Assembly: GCA_007129495.1 (NCBI GenBank)
Contig: SKVJ01000040.1
Location: forward strand, 1 to 59,642
Direction of reading: 5' to 3'
Origin: Dehalococcoidia bacterium
Lineage (GTDB): Bacteria > Chloroflexota > Dehalococcoidia > GIF9 > AB-539-J10
DNA: 59,642 bases
The translations under genes were made by a program, and so were the position numbers. Below are positions 1 through 7,513 of the stretch, piece by piece (within the stretch, counting starts at the first letter, position 1; every line of letters starts with the position of its first letter). The notes beneath the pieces were generated by a model. The model did not search any database and was not told the origin of the DNA. It worked only from the letters and a program-made list of their open reading frames with translations.

Positions 1-1
1 C

Positions 2-112
2 AAGATCAAGATGCTCAAGAGGACTTCATACGGGCTCAGAAACGTGGAGGTGTACCGAAGAAAGATGCTCCTGGCCTTTACCCCACTCCCTGCCGCTTTC
101 CACACACTTTGA
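2..112 (+). mobile_element. C-terminal end of an ISL3-family transposase (cut by window edge)
   Basis: The reading frame is open from base 2 and stops at 110-112. It encodes 36 residues reading KIKMLKRTSYGLRN and then VEVYRRKMLLAF. This is the typical end of the DDE transposase of the ISL3 group (IS204/IS1001/IS1096/IS165 type), where a lysine/arginine-rich helix containing a YGxRN-like motif closes the protein. The inverted repeat just downstream supports the assignment. The N-terminal part lies outside the window, so it cannot be told whether the element is active. Confidence 0.75.
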
Positions 113-121
113 CAAAGAGCC
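100..121. repeat. Right terminal inverted repeat of the ISL3-type element
   Basis: Read inward from the outer end (minus strand) the 22 bases begin GGCTCTTTGTCAAAG. ISL3-family ends commonly begin GGCTCTT or GGTTCTT followed by a TCAAA-like block. The repeat overlaps the last codons of the transposase frame, which is usual for these compact elements. The left copy is outside the window. No target duplication can be tested. Confidence 0.6.
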
Positions 122-471
122 TACCTTTCAGCTTCGAAATTCATATCAACTAACGTGGTGGGACACGCAACATCGAGACTATCCGGAGGAATACGGGCGC
201 CCGCTATAATATGGAGGTCGAACCTGTAAGAGTGACTCGTCAGCACAAGCACCTCAATGGACCAGCTAGTCAGACCCACCCCGAGTCAACCCCGGATATC
301 GAGCCAACGTGAAGCTTGCTCTGCTCAGGACTGAAAATCCGCAATACCACCAGACGGCACGCACACGCGATTCTGATATCTCACACTGCCCGCCGGCCGA
401 CTATGCACATTGGTCTGGCGTCCGGTTCCACTCACGCACCTGCATAGGGACCATCTGGAACCGAATTACGA
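122..471. other. Non-coding stretch between IS end and alr
   Basis: No convincing gene was found. A TATAAT hexamer at 205-210 lies directly before an ATG that opens a 33-codon frame (211-312). The hexamer is too close to that ATG to serve it, and the frame has no recognisable product. The ORF at 309-527 runs into the 3' end of alr and looks like chance. Confidence 0.4.
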
Positions 472-1605
472 TCACTCATATACTCTCGGCACGCGTTTCC
501 CGATTCCCGTTACAACCTCATAATTAATGGTACCGATGATAGAGGCGAGTTCTTCAACAGGCAGGTTGGGTCCGAACAGAATGACATCCTCTCCCGGCTG
601 CACATCCCCTATGGATGAAACATCAATCATGCACATATCCATAGCAACCCGTCCTAAGAGAGGAACCCGCTGCCCTCTAACCAGCACGTGGGCTTTGTTG
701 GAAAGATTGCGTCGATACCCATCTGCATATCCGGCAGGAAAAGTCGCAACGATCGTATCTCTGTCAGCCACAAAGGTTCGGCCATAGCCGACAGGGGTAC
801 CTGGAGTCACGGTTTTCACCTGACTGATCTGAGTCACGAAACGCATGGCCGGTCGAAGCAGCACGCTGTGACTGACGTCTGTCGAGGGATACAGTCCATA
901 GATCATGATCCCCGGCCGTACCATGTCGAAATGCCCTTCAGGAATATCAAGCACTGCTCCACTGTTTGCCATGTGTCGTATGGGGACAGAGATACCTGCG
1001 GCCATGAGAGCACGAAGCACCTCCTCAAAACGCCTGATCTGTGTGTACGAGAAGGATTTGTCAGCCTCATCGGAACACGAGAAGTGGCTGTACACGCCAT
1101 TCAAAATGATGTTGGGGCACGCGACCACACGGCGCGCAAAGGCCACGACGTCATCAGGCGCAAGCCCAATCCTCCCCATGCCCGTATCCACCTTGATGTG
1201 CACACTGGTTTTAACGGAACGCTTCCGTGATTCCTGGTCAAGCGCCTCCAGCAATTCGACCGAGCATACCGTCTGTTCCAGATCAGCGGTGACAGTCTTC
1301 CATGCCTCGCGCGGCTGGATCAATCCGAACACCAGTACTGGACACGCTATCCCTCCAGCTCTTAAATCCTGCCCCTCTTCCGGAATCGCCACTGCAAGGG
1401 AGTCCGCTCCACTGTTGAGCGCAGCGTGGCTAACCTCCAGCGCGCCGTGGCCATAGCCATCCGCCTTGACCACCGCCATCAGTCTCCGGGAATCTCCGAT
1501 CCTCTTCCTGATCCCCGAGATGTTGTGCCGAATAGCCCCAAGATCGATGACGGCTCTCGTGGCCCGCACGGTTTCAGTCTGCAGCTCTTCTTTGTCCACC
1601 TGCAC
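472..1605 (-). CDS. alr: Alanine racemase
   Basis: This is a PLP enzyme interconverting L- and D-alanine for peptidoglycan (cytoplasm). The 377 residues match the usual family length. The N-terminal TIM barrel carries the PLP lysine in VVKADGYGHG (K47). The C-terminal beta domain carries the second catalytic base in VGYGRTF. The start is GTG, 4 nt after AGGAGG; a second GTG two codons in is also possible. A peptidoglycan role is notable because many Dehalococcoidia lack a classical wall, so it may instead serve D-alanine catabolism (inference). It stands alone, transcribed away from the CPBP gene. Confidence 0.95.
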   Translation of the reverse strand: MQVDKEELQTETVRATRAVIDLGAIRHNISGIRKRIGDSRRLMAVVKADGYGHGALEVSHAALNSGADSLAVAIPEEGQDLRAGGIACPVLVFGLIQPREAWKTVTADLEQTVCSVELLEALDQESRKRSVKTSVHIKVDTGMGRIGLAPDDVVAFARRVVACPNIILNGVYSHFSCSDEADKSFSYTQIRRFEEVLRALMAAGISVPIRHMANSGAVLDIPEGHFDMVRPGIMIYGLYPSTDVSHSVLLRPAMRFVTQISQVKTVTPGTPVGYGRTFVADRDTIVATFPAGYADGYRRNLSNKAHVLVRGQRVPLLGRVAMDMCMIDVSSIGDVQPGEDVILFGPNLPVEELASIIGTINYEVVTGIGKRVPRVYE

Positions 1606-1635
1606 CAGGCCTCCTTCTTTACGAAGCGCGATGCA

Positions 1636-1657
1636 CTATCCGATTAAGCTCGGATAG
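1636..1657. promoter_or_regulatory. Operator-like inverted repeat upstream of alr
   Basis: CTATCCGA and TCGGATAG are perfect 8-base inverted arms around a 6-base spacer. They lie 31 bases upstream of the alr start. The size and spacing suit a dimeric regulator or a small hairpin in the leader. A related CACTATCCG string occurs just upstream of glpK (10445-10455). No regulator can be named. Confidence 0.35.
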
Positions 1658-2224
1658 CACGCAACGGCGTTGAGAATAGTCTAGCAGGACTCGTTCAGGC
1701 CGGATAGATTAGCCACCACGTGACCCTGGATTGTCGCAGGACGCGCTATCCAGGGCAGCGTTGTTGTTGCGGATAGAAACCGCGGAGGCCTGCATTCGCT
1801 GCGACCGCCGCAACCGCAATCACTGCTATAGCACCATGAGACTACACTTGAGGAGCAACAGGAGGAACAGTGACTAACGTTATTATCTGTGCAGTCCGGG
1901 ACGGATCCCAAGGCCGAGGAAAGGGAGCATGCAGTCTGCATGCAATGGCACGCCGCTGTCAGTCTATTCTTGACGTTCGCCTGGACACTTCTATTCCATC
2001 GAACCCATACCTCGCAGAAGTCTTGGAGGCCCGCAACCACATTCGTGTGGGACGATACGGCGGAGCGACGCCTTATGCCTGCCACGGTAGCCATGAGGTC
2101 AACACATGGATAATTGCATAGGGTTATGCCTGCTTGGAGACATCTACGAATACCGGGGCTCCAAGGGAGGGAATGAGAAGACTCCGGCGATGCGGCGGCA
2201 GTCCCAACACGAGTTCAAGCTATA
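1658..2224. other. Intergenic region, possible decayed short ORF at 1870-2121
   Basis: The stretch between alr and the CPBP gene has no recognisable gene. One frame deserves mention: 1870-2121 on the plus strand starts with GTG 4 nt after a perfect AGGAGG and encodes 83 residues beginning MTNVIICAVRDGS. The product resembles no family I know, and its composition does not look clearly coding. It may be a remnant whose ribosome site survived. All other frames look like chance. Confidence 0.3.
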
Positions 2225-3070
2225 CTATTCTCGCCAGGGTATGGGCAGTCTCCCGGTCGCAACCAGCCATACCGCAAACAATGCAAGTCCGATCCAGCCA
2301 CTGACACTGGCAAGCGTGCCACCCCACACCATGTCGACGCCCGGTACGAGGAACAGCATCGGAAGCCCTGCTGTGGCATTGACGGATCCGTGCGCGAGAG
2401 CGGGCGCCCACGGACTCCTCGTTGCGAAATAGAGCCAGCTGAGAACAACTCCCAGCAGCACACACCATCCTACCATCAGGAATATTCCAAGTACCGGCCG
2501 CCCGGGGTAGTTGTGCCCCTGCAGGATGATCGGAGCGTGCCATAGCCCCCATATCACGCTGCTGATCAGTATGGCGCGGCACTTACCGAGTTCCTCAAGC
2601 CGAGGCAACAGGAAGCCACGCCAGCCTAGCTCCTCTCCCATAGCGCCAAGCACCACATTGATCAGCGGGGCGAACGTGAGTGCAGATAGTATCTGCACGA
2701 ACACTATGAGCGTGACAGGCACTGCTGTTGCCTCGTCAGGTAGAGCTTCCCTTACTATGGCGAATGTAGTATCGAATATGCCCACTCCGAACAGGAGCGT
2801 GAAGCCGAGTGCGGCCACAGACAGTGCCGGAGGCAGCAACCAGGCCCAGGCATAGAACCGCCGCGGCCCAAGTCGCTTCAAGTTCAATGAAGAAAGGCTC
2901 TCGCGTGCAATGAAGCGAATGACGACAATCGCCGCTAATCCAGGCCCGAACATCGCCAGCATCCATGCCACGCCCGCTGAGCCCGGAACTGCGAGGGGAA
3001 GCAGGAACAGGGGCCACGAAAAGGCGACAGTAAGTATCACGAACCAGGTTACATTTCGTTTCTGAGTCAC
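2225..3070 (-). CDS. CPBP family intramembrane metalloprotease (CAAX/Abi)
   Basis: This is a 281-residue polytopic membrane protein with about eight hydrophobic segments. It carries the CPBP (PF02517) signature motifs: EELGWRG at 146-152 (motif 1, glutamates and arginine), a histidine in WGLWHAP near 178 (motif 2) and HGSVNATAG at 227-235 (motif 3, H and N). These residues form the zinc or catalytic centre of Rce1-like prenyl-protein proteases. Bacterial members act in bacteriocin self-immunity, signal processing or unknown roles. The GTG start follows an AGAGGAG site. There is no partner gene nearby, so the substrate is unknown. Confidence 0.85.
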   Translation of the reverse strand: MTQKRNVTWFVILTVAFSWPLFLLPLAVPGSAGVAWMLAMFGPGLAAIVVIRFIARESLSSLNLKRLGPRRFYAWAWLLPPALSVAALGFTLLFGVGIFDTTFAIVREALPDEATAVPVTLIVFVQILSALTFAPLINVVLGAMGEELGWRGFLLPRLEELGKCRAILISSVIWGLWHAPIILQGHNYPGRPVLGIFLMVGWCVLLGVVLSWLYFATRSPWAPALAHGSVNATAGLPMLFLVPGVDMVWGGTLASVSGWIGLALFAVWLVATGRLPIPWRE

Positions 3071-3128
3071 CGGATACTCCTCTTAGCAGTACAGACAGGA
3101 CCGTCCGTTTCTGCTTGGGGCTCATCGG

Positions 3129-3323
3129 TCAGTACGCCATACCCCGCAAAGAGGTTGTAACCGTCCTTGTGCAGAATAGACCAGCCACACCGTGCGCGCG
3201 AAGTCCCTCATCAGTGAACAACTCCATAACTACCGGATTGAAGCACTCGAACCGCACCGATCCAACAAAGGAATCCCTTACAGGGACCCGCGGTGCTGTA
3301 GTTTCAAATCCGGAAATCTTCAT
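3129..3323 (-). pseudogene. Truncated N-terminal fragment of an enolase-superfamily (mandelate racemase-like) gene
   Basis: ATG at 3321-3323 is preceded by a GAGGAGA ribosome site. The first 45 residues read MKISGFETTAPRVPVRD and then VVMELFTDEGLRAHG. This is the capping-domain start of mandelate racemase/muconate lactonising enzymes (K-I-x-x-x-E-T...R-V-P-x-R...V-x-V...T-D-E-G-L-x-G-x-G). After that the match ends and the frame stops at 64 residues, with no TIM barrel in any frame. I read it as a relic of a deleted gene. A functional short peptide is possible but less likely. Confidence 0.5.
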
Positions 3324-3508
3324 CGAACTGTCTCCTCGTGCCTCATGACGCGTCGCCTGTCGACTCTGAACCATGCCTTCTGCACAGTGGAGCGCAGTAT
3401 AGCAGGCCGATGGATGGATAGACCGGACCCAGACGACAATACCTCTGCTCTGATACCATTGGCGTCTGACGACAGGAACAGACTACGGGCACGTAAGGAG
3501 AAACCACG

Positions 3509-4444
3509 ATGCGATACGGGTCAGGCAGGTTCCAATATGAGTTGGTCCCCGGTTGGGCGCAGGTACCAGACGGTTGGTCTTTTGTCGACATAGGAGGCAT
3601 TGCCATCGATGGAGAGGACAATGTCTACGTGCTCAGTCGCAGCGAGTATCCGGTACTGGTGTTCAACAGTGATGGCAGGATGCTGCGCCACTGGGGGGAG
3701 GAGTTCTTCCGCCGGGCCCATGGAGCCCGCCTTGCGCCCGACGGCTCCCTATTCTGCACGGATGATGGCGACCATTTCGTCGCACAGTTCAGTCCGAAGG
3801 GCGAACACATTATGACGTTGGGAACAAGTGGGATGCCGTCCGACACGGGATATCGGCATACTTGGGACGTCTTTCAGAGCACCTCAACCATCGCTTATGC
3901 AGGCCCACCTTTCAACCGCCCCACCGGGGCAGCGATTACATCGAACGGCGACATCTTCATTTCTGACGGCTACGGAAACTGCAGGATACATAGATTCGAT
4001 GCGGCAGGTACGCTGCAGCATTCCTGGGGTGCACCGGGAGGAGAGCCAGGGCACTTCCGATTACCCCATGATATCGCGCTTGATCGTATGGGTCGTCTTC
4101 TGGTCGCCGACCGTGAGAACAGCCGTATACAGCTTTTCGACCACACAGGCATGCTTCTGGGAATATGGCACGATGTGATTCGCCCGACCGGTATCGGCAT
4201 TGACGCCGATGGGCTCATATACGTCTCCGAACTTTGTTTACGCATAAGCGTGTTCAACCCGGATGGCGAGCTGCTGGTTCGCTGGGGCAATTCTAGTACC
4301 GACAGGGATCAGGCGCTCTTCCTGGCACCGCATACTGTCGCCATCGACTCACATGGAGATGTCTACGTGGGTGAGGTATCGAAGACGCACGCGGGCACGG
4401 ACAGAGGTGCAGATACTATTCACAAATTTCGCAGAATTAGATGA
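3509..4444 (+). CDS. NHL-repeat beta-propeller protein
   Basis: The 311-residue protein is built of NHL blades. Repeated units include GGIAIDGEDNVYVLSR, GAAITSNGDIFISDGYGN, HDIALDRMGRLLVADREN, TGIGIDADGLIYVSE and HTVAIDSHGDVYVGE. The pattern is that of a six-bladed propeller related to the lyase domain of peptidylglycine alpha-amidating enzyme. There is no signal peptide, so it is probably cytoplasmic. The start is chosen from GGAG 8-10 nt upstream. In marine and subsurface Chloroflexota such proteins are abundant and often sit beside enolase-superfamily genes, as the relic upstream suggests here. Substrate or partner is unknown. Confidence 0.8.
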   Translation: MRYGSGRFQYELVPGWAQVPDGWSFVDIGGIAIDGEDNVYVLSRSEYPVLVFNSDGRMLRHWGEEFFRRAHGARLAPDGSLFCTDDGDHFVAQFSPKGEHIMTLGTSGMPSDTGYRHTWDVFQSTSTIAYAGPPFNRPTGAAITSNGDIFISDGYGNCRIHRFDAAGTLQHSWGAPGGEPGHFRLPHDIALDRMGRLLVADRENSRIQLFDHTGMLLGIWHDVIRPTGIGIDADGLIYVSELCLRISVFNPDGELLVRWGNSSTDRDQALFLAPHTVAIDSHGDVYVGEVSKTHAGTDRGADTIHKFRRIR

Positions 4445-4607
4445 GCATCGCCAGATAGCAGACATCACCGACAACACTTATCGCAGCAGGCGCATTTCCC
4501 GTTCTGCAGTGACTTCAACCTGTCGCACACTCTCCGAGGCACCGGAAGAGTGTTTCTTACGCGGGGCCGGTTTGACGCTTCCGAAGTATGACACTACTCT
4601 TCCATTG

Positions 4608-5297
4608 ATGCGTCGACCTCGAAGTGCAGTGTATTTCTTCCTGTTGTGCACCATGTCAGTTATTCTGAGCGGCATGGCGCTGGCCTGCGCTCCGCCTCCC
4701 CCGAGTCTCTCTCCCTTTGACGAGGCGGTCGAGATGCAGACTCGCGTGTATGAGGGACAGGCACTCTCGTCCGTGGAAGACTTCCGCGAGAACTCCATCG
4801 CAGGACCTCGCCACATCGACCCAGATCGCTACTCCCTCCGCGTCACCGGACTTGTCGAGAACGAACTAATCCTGACTTATGACGCCATTCTCACCAGATA
4901 TGCGAGCACGAAGAAGCTGGCAAGACTGCAGTGTATCGAAGGGTGGGATGTCACTGTACTCTGGGAGGGCGTGCTCGTCCAGGATCTGCTGGAGGATGCA
5001 GCGATGACTCCCGAAGCTGAGATAGTCATATTCCGCGCTGCGGACGGCTATAGTACGTCACTGTTCATAGACTATCTCTACGAGAACGACATTATCATGG
5101 CACACAGCATGAACGACGTGACACTGCCGGCTGAACTCGGCTTCCCATTCCAGCTTGTCGCCGAGAGTAAGTGGGGCTACAAATGGATCAAGTGGATCAC
5201 CTCTGTCGAAGTGTCGGACGATGTATTCCACGAAGGTTACTGGGAACAGCGCGGCTTCTCCGATGTTGCCGACGTAGAAGACCCTTTCCTTTCGTAG
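4608..5297 (+). CDS. Molybdopterin-dependent oxidoreductase, sulfite-oxidase fold, lipoprotein
   Basis: The 229 residues carry a lipoprotein signal (hydrophobic 8-24, SGMALAC with Cys27 as lipidation site). An oxidoreductase molybdopterin-binding domain (PF00174) follows. Cys109 in LQCIEGWDV is at the position of the molybdenum-ligating cysteine of the YedY/sulfite oxidase family. YKWIKWITSVEV near the end is also typical. It is expected to be an exported, membrane-anchored reductase or oxidase. No heme subunit (MsrQ-like) or dimerisation domain is encoded nearby, so the electron partner is unknown. The start lacks a clear ribosome site; TTG one codon upstream is an alternative. The long upstream extension of this frame overlaps the NHL gene and is not coding. 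Confidence 0.8.
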   Translation: MRRPRSAVYFFLLCTMSVILSGMALACAPPPPSLSPFDEAVEMQTRVYEGQALSSVEDFRENSIAGPRHIDPDRYSLRVTGLVENELILTYDAILTRYASTKKLARLQCIEGWDVTVLWEGVLVQDLLEDAAMTPEAEIVIFRAADGYSTSLFIDYLYENDIIMAHSMNDVTLPAELGFPFQLVAESKWGYKWIKWITSVEVSDDVFHEGYWEQRGFSDVADVEDPFLS

Positions 5298-5669
5298 ATA
5301 TCACCAGGAGTATTACCTCCGGGCGCGAACGCAAACTTGACCGCCTGTCAGTGTCCCGCCAGGCGGGCCACGGCATCATCAAGCCACTGCAACCAGTCAG
5401 GCTACGTCGCTTCGAGACATGAATGGAAGCAAAGCAGACGATTCCACAGTGAACGGTGGTATTCTCACGGCAAGACGACACACAATCACGCTGACAGCCA
5501 TTCTTACTCATGGGCTCTCAGGATGGAAGGAACGAGTCATCCGGTTACAACTCACGCGCGCTTCGCACGCAAGCCGAACACCGTACAGGCCATCATGCCT
5601 GCTATTCCAGATACAAATTGGAGAAGAGCTCCCAGGGTTTCATGCAGGTGCTTCCCACCACATGAGTCG
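5298..5669. other. Intergenic region with hairpin after the molybdoprotein gene
   Basis: No gene was recognised. An inverted repeat at 5341-5366 (CCGCCTG / CAGGCGG, 12-base loop) could be a transcript end for the gene upstream. There is no T-run after it, so this is weak. Confidence 0.3.
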
Positions 5670-6011
5670 TCACTCACCGACAGGCTGGGGTAGTTGCTCA
5701 TCGCTGAATCGCTCGATCTTGAAGAAGACAGGTCGCAAACCGTCAGTACAACACTGAACAGCGGTCCCTTTTTCTTCACAGAATGGATAGTCACCACCGA
5801 ACCGGAGGTGCGTTATGTCACGTTGAATGTCGGCATAAGCCCAGGAACAGAAGCCTTCGGGACAAGAGCCGTCCTCGGGTACTATGTACACATCTCCTAC
5901 GTTACAACGGGGACAGGACTCCTCAAAAGTCGCATGGACAGGCGGACTATCTCCGAAGAGGTCATGAGTAGACAGTTTTCTGATAACAGTAATTATGAGT
6001 TTGCTTCGCAT
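5670..6011 (-). CDS. TIGR04076 family protein
   Basis: The 113-residue cytoplasmic protein has the features of TIGR04076. It starts with an ITVIRK beta strand, then has paired cysteines in ESCPRCNVGD, the segment CPEGFCSWAYADI, and a C-terminal block TAVQCCTDGLRPVFFKIER. The function of the family is not known. The cysteine pattern suggests metal or redox chemistry, and members are common in anaerobes. The ATG at 6011 lies 7 nt after AGGAGG; the longer TTG/ATG frame upstream is rejected for that reason. Confidence 0.8.
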   Translation of the reverse strand: MRSKLIITVIRKLSTHDLFGDSPPVHATFEESCPRCNVGDVYIVPEDGSCPEGFCSWAYADIQRDITHLRFGGDYPFCEEKGTAVQCCTDGLRPVFFKIERFSDEQLPQPVGE

Positions 6012-6068
6012 GATACTTCCTCCTAACGTCATCAAGCCAGGTGCCGCAATGTCAAGAGTACACTACGC

Positions 6069-6097
6069 ATTATACGATGCCCGGATTGCCACGACAA
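6069..6097 (-). promoter_or_regulatory. Sigma-70-like promoter for the TIGR04076 gene
   Basis: On the minus strand TTGTCG (6092-6097) and a perfect TATAAT (6069-6074) are separated by 17 bases. The predicted RNA would start near 6062 and have a leader of about 50 nt containing the AGGAGG site. Confidence 0.5.
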
Positions 6098-6168
6098 ACC
6101 GCTTCGATCATCGTAAACGCTTCGAATGGAAACCCATCCGTCCTCCGGAACACCACCACACAACGACC

Positions 6169-6525
6169 TCATGAGACGTCGCGAGTCACTATGACATCAA
6201 CACCCGAGCCTAGAACATCAGATAGTACGATGTCACCGACCGTGACAGGCTGACTCACCCGCAGTTTCCTGATTTCCCTCAGTGCATCATCAATCAGTGC
6301 TTTCGGAATGGGTCTGGCAGTTCGCACGGGAACCATTCGTACCGAGAGGTTACCTGACGGGACAGTAGTGGTGAGAATCCGTTCGGGCTGTTCAACTTCA
6401 GCCAATACATAGTCGTGTCCCCTACGACATCCATAACCCTCAATCAGTACAGCCTTGCCTCCTTCAACGGTTACAGTCACCGTGCAACCGGTCGGGCACT
6501 CAATACACGTGAGATTTCTAAACAT
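6169..6525 (-). CDS. DUF1667 domain protein of the glycerol operon
   Basis: The 118-codon gene encodes a small protein with cysteines at about 7, 10, 14 and 33 (ECPTGC core). It matches DUF1667, a family nearly always encoded after a GlpA-type dehydrogenase and a flavoprotein oxidoreductase. The cysteines probably bind an iron-sulfur cluster or zinc, and the protein likely assists electron transfer from the dehydrogenase (inference from context). The ATG overlaps the 3' end of the preceding gene by 8 bases, indicating translational coupling. The frame is open further upstream, but that part is shadow of the flavoprotein. Confidence 0.8.
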   Translation of the reverse strand: MFRNLTCIECPTGCTVTVTVEGGKAVLIEGYGCRRGHDYVLAEVEQPERILTTTVPSGNLSVRMVPVRTARPIPKALIDDALREIRKLRVSQPVTVGDIVLSDVLGSGVDVIVTRDVS

Positions 6526-7513
6526 TGCCCAGCGCACCTCCACCCGCGGACAGATAAGCTGCCGCCTGCCGGCCGGCAAGTGCACTATCACGAGTAACCG
6601 AGTCCACGATGTCATAGACCCGGAAAGCGTTGCCACAGACGAACAAACCAGGGATTGATGTGTAGTTAAGGTCACTCGATATAGGTGTGTTGGTCTGTCT
6701 GTTCATTTCCACTCCCGCCATCTCTATCAGTTCGTTTTCCGGGATGAGACCGACTGACACCAGCACCGTATCACAAGCGAGCGAAAACCTTGACTCGACC
6801 ATCTCCCGTCCAACTTCATCAACCGGCACCATGTCTACGCCCTCAACGCGATCCCTCCCATGGATGCGACATACCCGATGCCCAAGGTAAAGGGGTATTC
6901 CGAAATCATCAAGGCACTGAACTACATTACGTAGTAGGCCCGTCGGGTGCCTCTGAATCTCAACTACGGCTTCGACTCTCGCACCCTCGAGCATGAAACG
7001 CCTCGCCATGATGAGTCCTATGTCGCCGGAACCGACAATAACCACCTTCGTGCCAGGCAGCAGTCCTTCGATATTAATCATCTTCTGCGCAAGTCCTGCC
7101 GAAAACACACCAGCCGGCCTGGTACCCGGAATCTGAATCATCTCCCGGGTCCGCTCGCGGCACCCGGTGGCCATTATGAGCGCTCTGGCCTTCACGGTCT
7201 GGATCTCGCCTGGTTTGAGGTACGTCAGAATCTTGCCAGGCTTCAGTTCAGCAACGAATGATCCCGTGCTAACCTCGACCTCGGGAGACTCACACACACT
7301 ACGAATGAACCGATCTGCGTACTCCGGACCCGTAAGAACTTCTCCGAAATGTACGAGCCCAAAGCCGGGATGCACGCACTGATTCAGAATTCCCCCCAGG
7401 TACTGATCCCGCTCCAGCAGAAGGATGTCCGTTACTCCACTAGCCCGCGCAGCCAGAACTGCAGCCATGCCGGCCGGACCACCCCCTACGACTACCAGTT
7501 CACGCTCATTCAT
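6518..7513 (-). CDS. FAD/NAD(P)-dependent oxidoreductase of the glycerol operon
   Basis: The 331-residue flavoprotein has an N-terminal FAD Rossmann motif (VVVGGGPAGMAA) and an internal second dinucleotide motif (VIVGSGDIGLIMARR). MATGCRER lies between them. The fold is that of the pyridine-nucleotide disulfide oxidoreductase family without the active-site disulfide. It sits between the glycerol-3-phosphate dehydrogenase and DUF1667 genes, a conserved trio. It probably passes electrons from the dehydrogenase flavin to NAD or a carrier, a GlpB-like role. The start ATG (7511-7513) overlaps the upstream stop by 8 bases. Upstream in-frame codons belong to the shadow of that gene. Confidence 0.85.
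   Translation of the reverse strand: MNERELVVVGGGPAGMAAVLAARASGVTDILLLERDQYLGGILNQCVHPGFGLVHFGEVLTGPEYADRFIRSVCESPEVEVSTGSFVAELKPGKILTYLKPGEIQTVKARALIMATGCRERTREMIQIPGTRPAGVFSAGLAQKMINIEGLLPGTKVVIVGSGDIGLIMARRFMLEGARVEAVVEIQRHPTGLLRNVVQCLDDFGIPLYLGHRVCRIHGRDRVEGVDMVPVDEVGREMVESRFSLACDTVLVSVGLIPENELIEMAGVEMNRQTNTPISSDLNYTSIPGLFVCGNAFRVYDIVDSVTRDSALAGRQAAAYLSAGGGALGNV

Noticed and set aside
211-312. Short ORF beginning right after TATAAT at 205-210
   Set aside because: The -10 box touches the ATG, so transcription would begin inside the frame; there is no ribosome site and no recognisable product.
1681-2094. 137-codon minus-strand ORF
   Set aside because: Cysteine- and serine-heavy composition without any family signature; looks like a chance frame in non-coding DNA.
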